Below, piece by piece: positions 5,022-5,024 of a stretch of DNA of 5,024 nt. The position numbers and the translations under genes are program-made. Every line of letters starts with the position of its first letter. Position 1 is the first letter of the stretch. Under the pieces are notes generated by a model. The model made no database searches. It was given only the letters and a program-made list of their open reading frames with translations, and was not told the DNA's origin. The DNA is from Rhizobiaceae bacterium (GTDB lineage Bacteria > Pseudomonadota > Alphaproteobacteria > Rhizobiales > Rhizobiaceae). The stretch covers positions 1 to 5,024 of the forward strand of contig SCRB01000205.1 in assembly GCA_004299545.1 (NCBI GenBank). The letters are read 5' to 3'.

Positions 5022-5024
5022 GGC

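Noticed and set aside
1..5024. CRISPR array, transposon ends, integrase, tRNA or toxin-antitoxin pair.
   Set aside because: No regularly spaced repeats, terminal inverted repeats with a transposase, tRNA-like cloverleaf, or recognisable toxin or antitoxin were seen.

Overview
The window is GC-rich and every gene I can support lies on the minus strand, so the cluster reads from right to left. Codon use, gene content and remembered similarity point to an alphaproteobacterium of the Rhizobiales (Rhizobium, Agrobacterium, Mesorhizobium or Ochrobactrum type). The setting is most likely a plasmid or integrative conjugative element rather than core chromosome. That assignment is inference: the window contains no replication initiator, transfer gene, integrase, IS element, tRNA or rRNA.

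Layout in the direction of transcription: (1) 5024-4792 holds no convincing gene, only a 56-codon candidate ORF at the edge and a 13-nt palindrome next to the following start. (2) 4791-4532 is a DUF982-family gene broken by a one-base frameshift in a short G run; it was found by joining two frames. (3) 4473-4231 encodes an 80-residue conserved hypothetical protein. (4) 4230-3855 is a 376-base non-coding leader with several inverted repeats, including two crossing pairs and a hairpin directly upstream of the parB Shine-Dalgarno. (5) 3854-1701 encodes a 717-residue ParB/RepB/Spo0J-type protein, the anchor of the window. (6) Four small genes follow, all in the same direction with gaps of about 75-110 bases: a 158-residue unknown (1626-1150), a 130-residue unknown (1065-673), a 63-residue unknown (576-385) and a 97-residue DUF5983 protein (304-11).

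The parB-to-DUF5983 run looks like one transcription unit. Three of its four internal gaps carry a perfect 8-10 bp inverted repeat, and a fifth hairpin precedes parB. Three consecutive genes share a start layout in which an upstream in-frame ATG overlaps the GGAG ribosome binding site, so the downstream ATG is the better start. ParB probably supplies DNA binding and CTP-dependent clamp activity. The small partners have no established function; their grouping with this ParB subtype is a recurring accessory-element pattern as I recall it, not something searched here. The strongest leads for new biology are the structured 4056-4138 leader, the hairpin-per-gap organisation and the set of small conserved unknown proteins.
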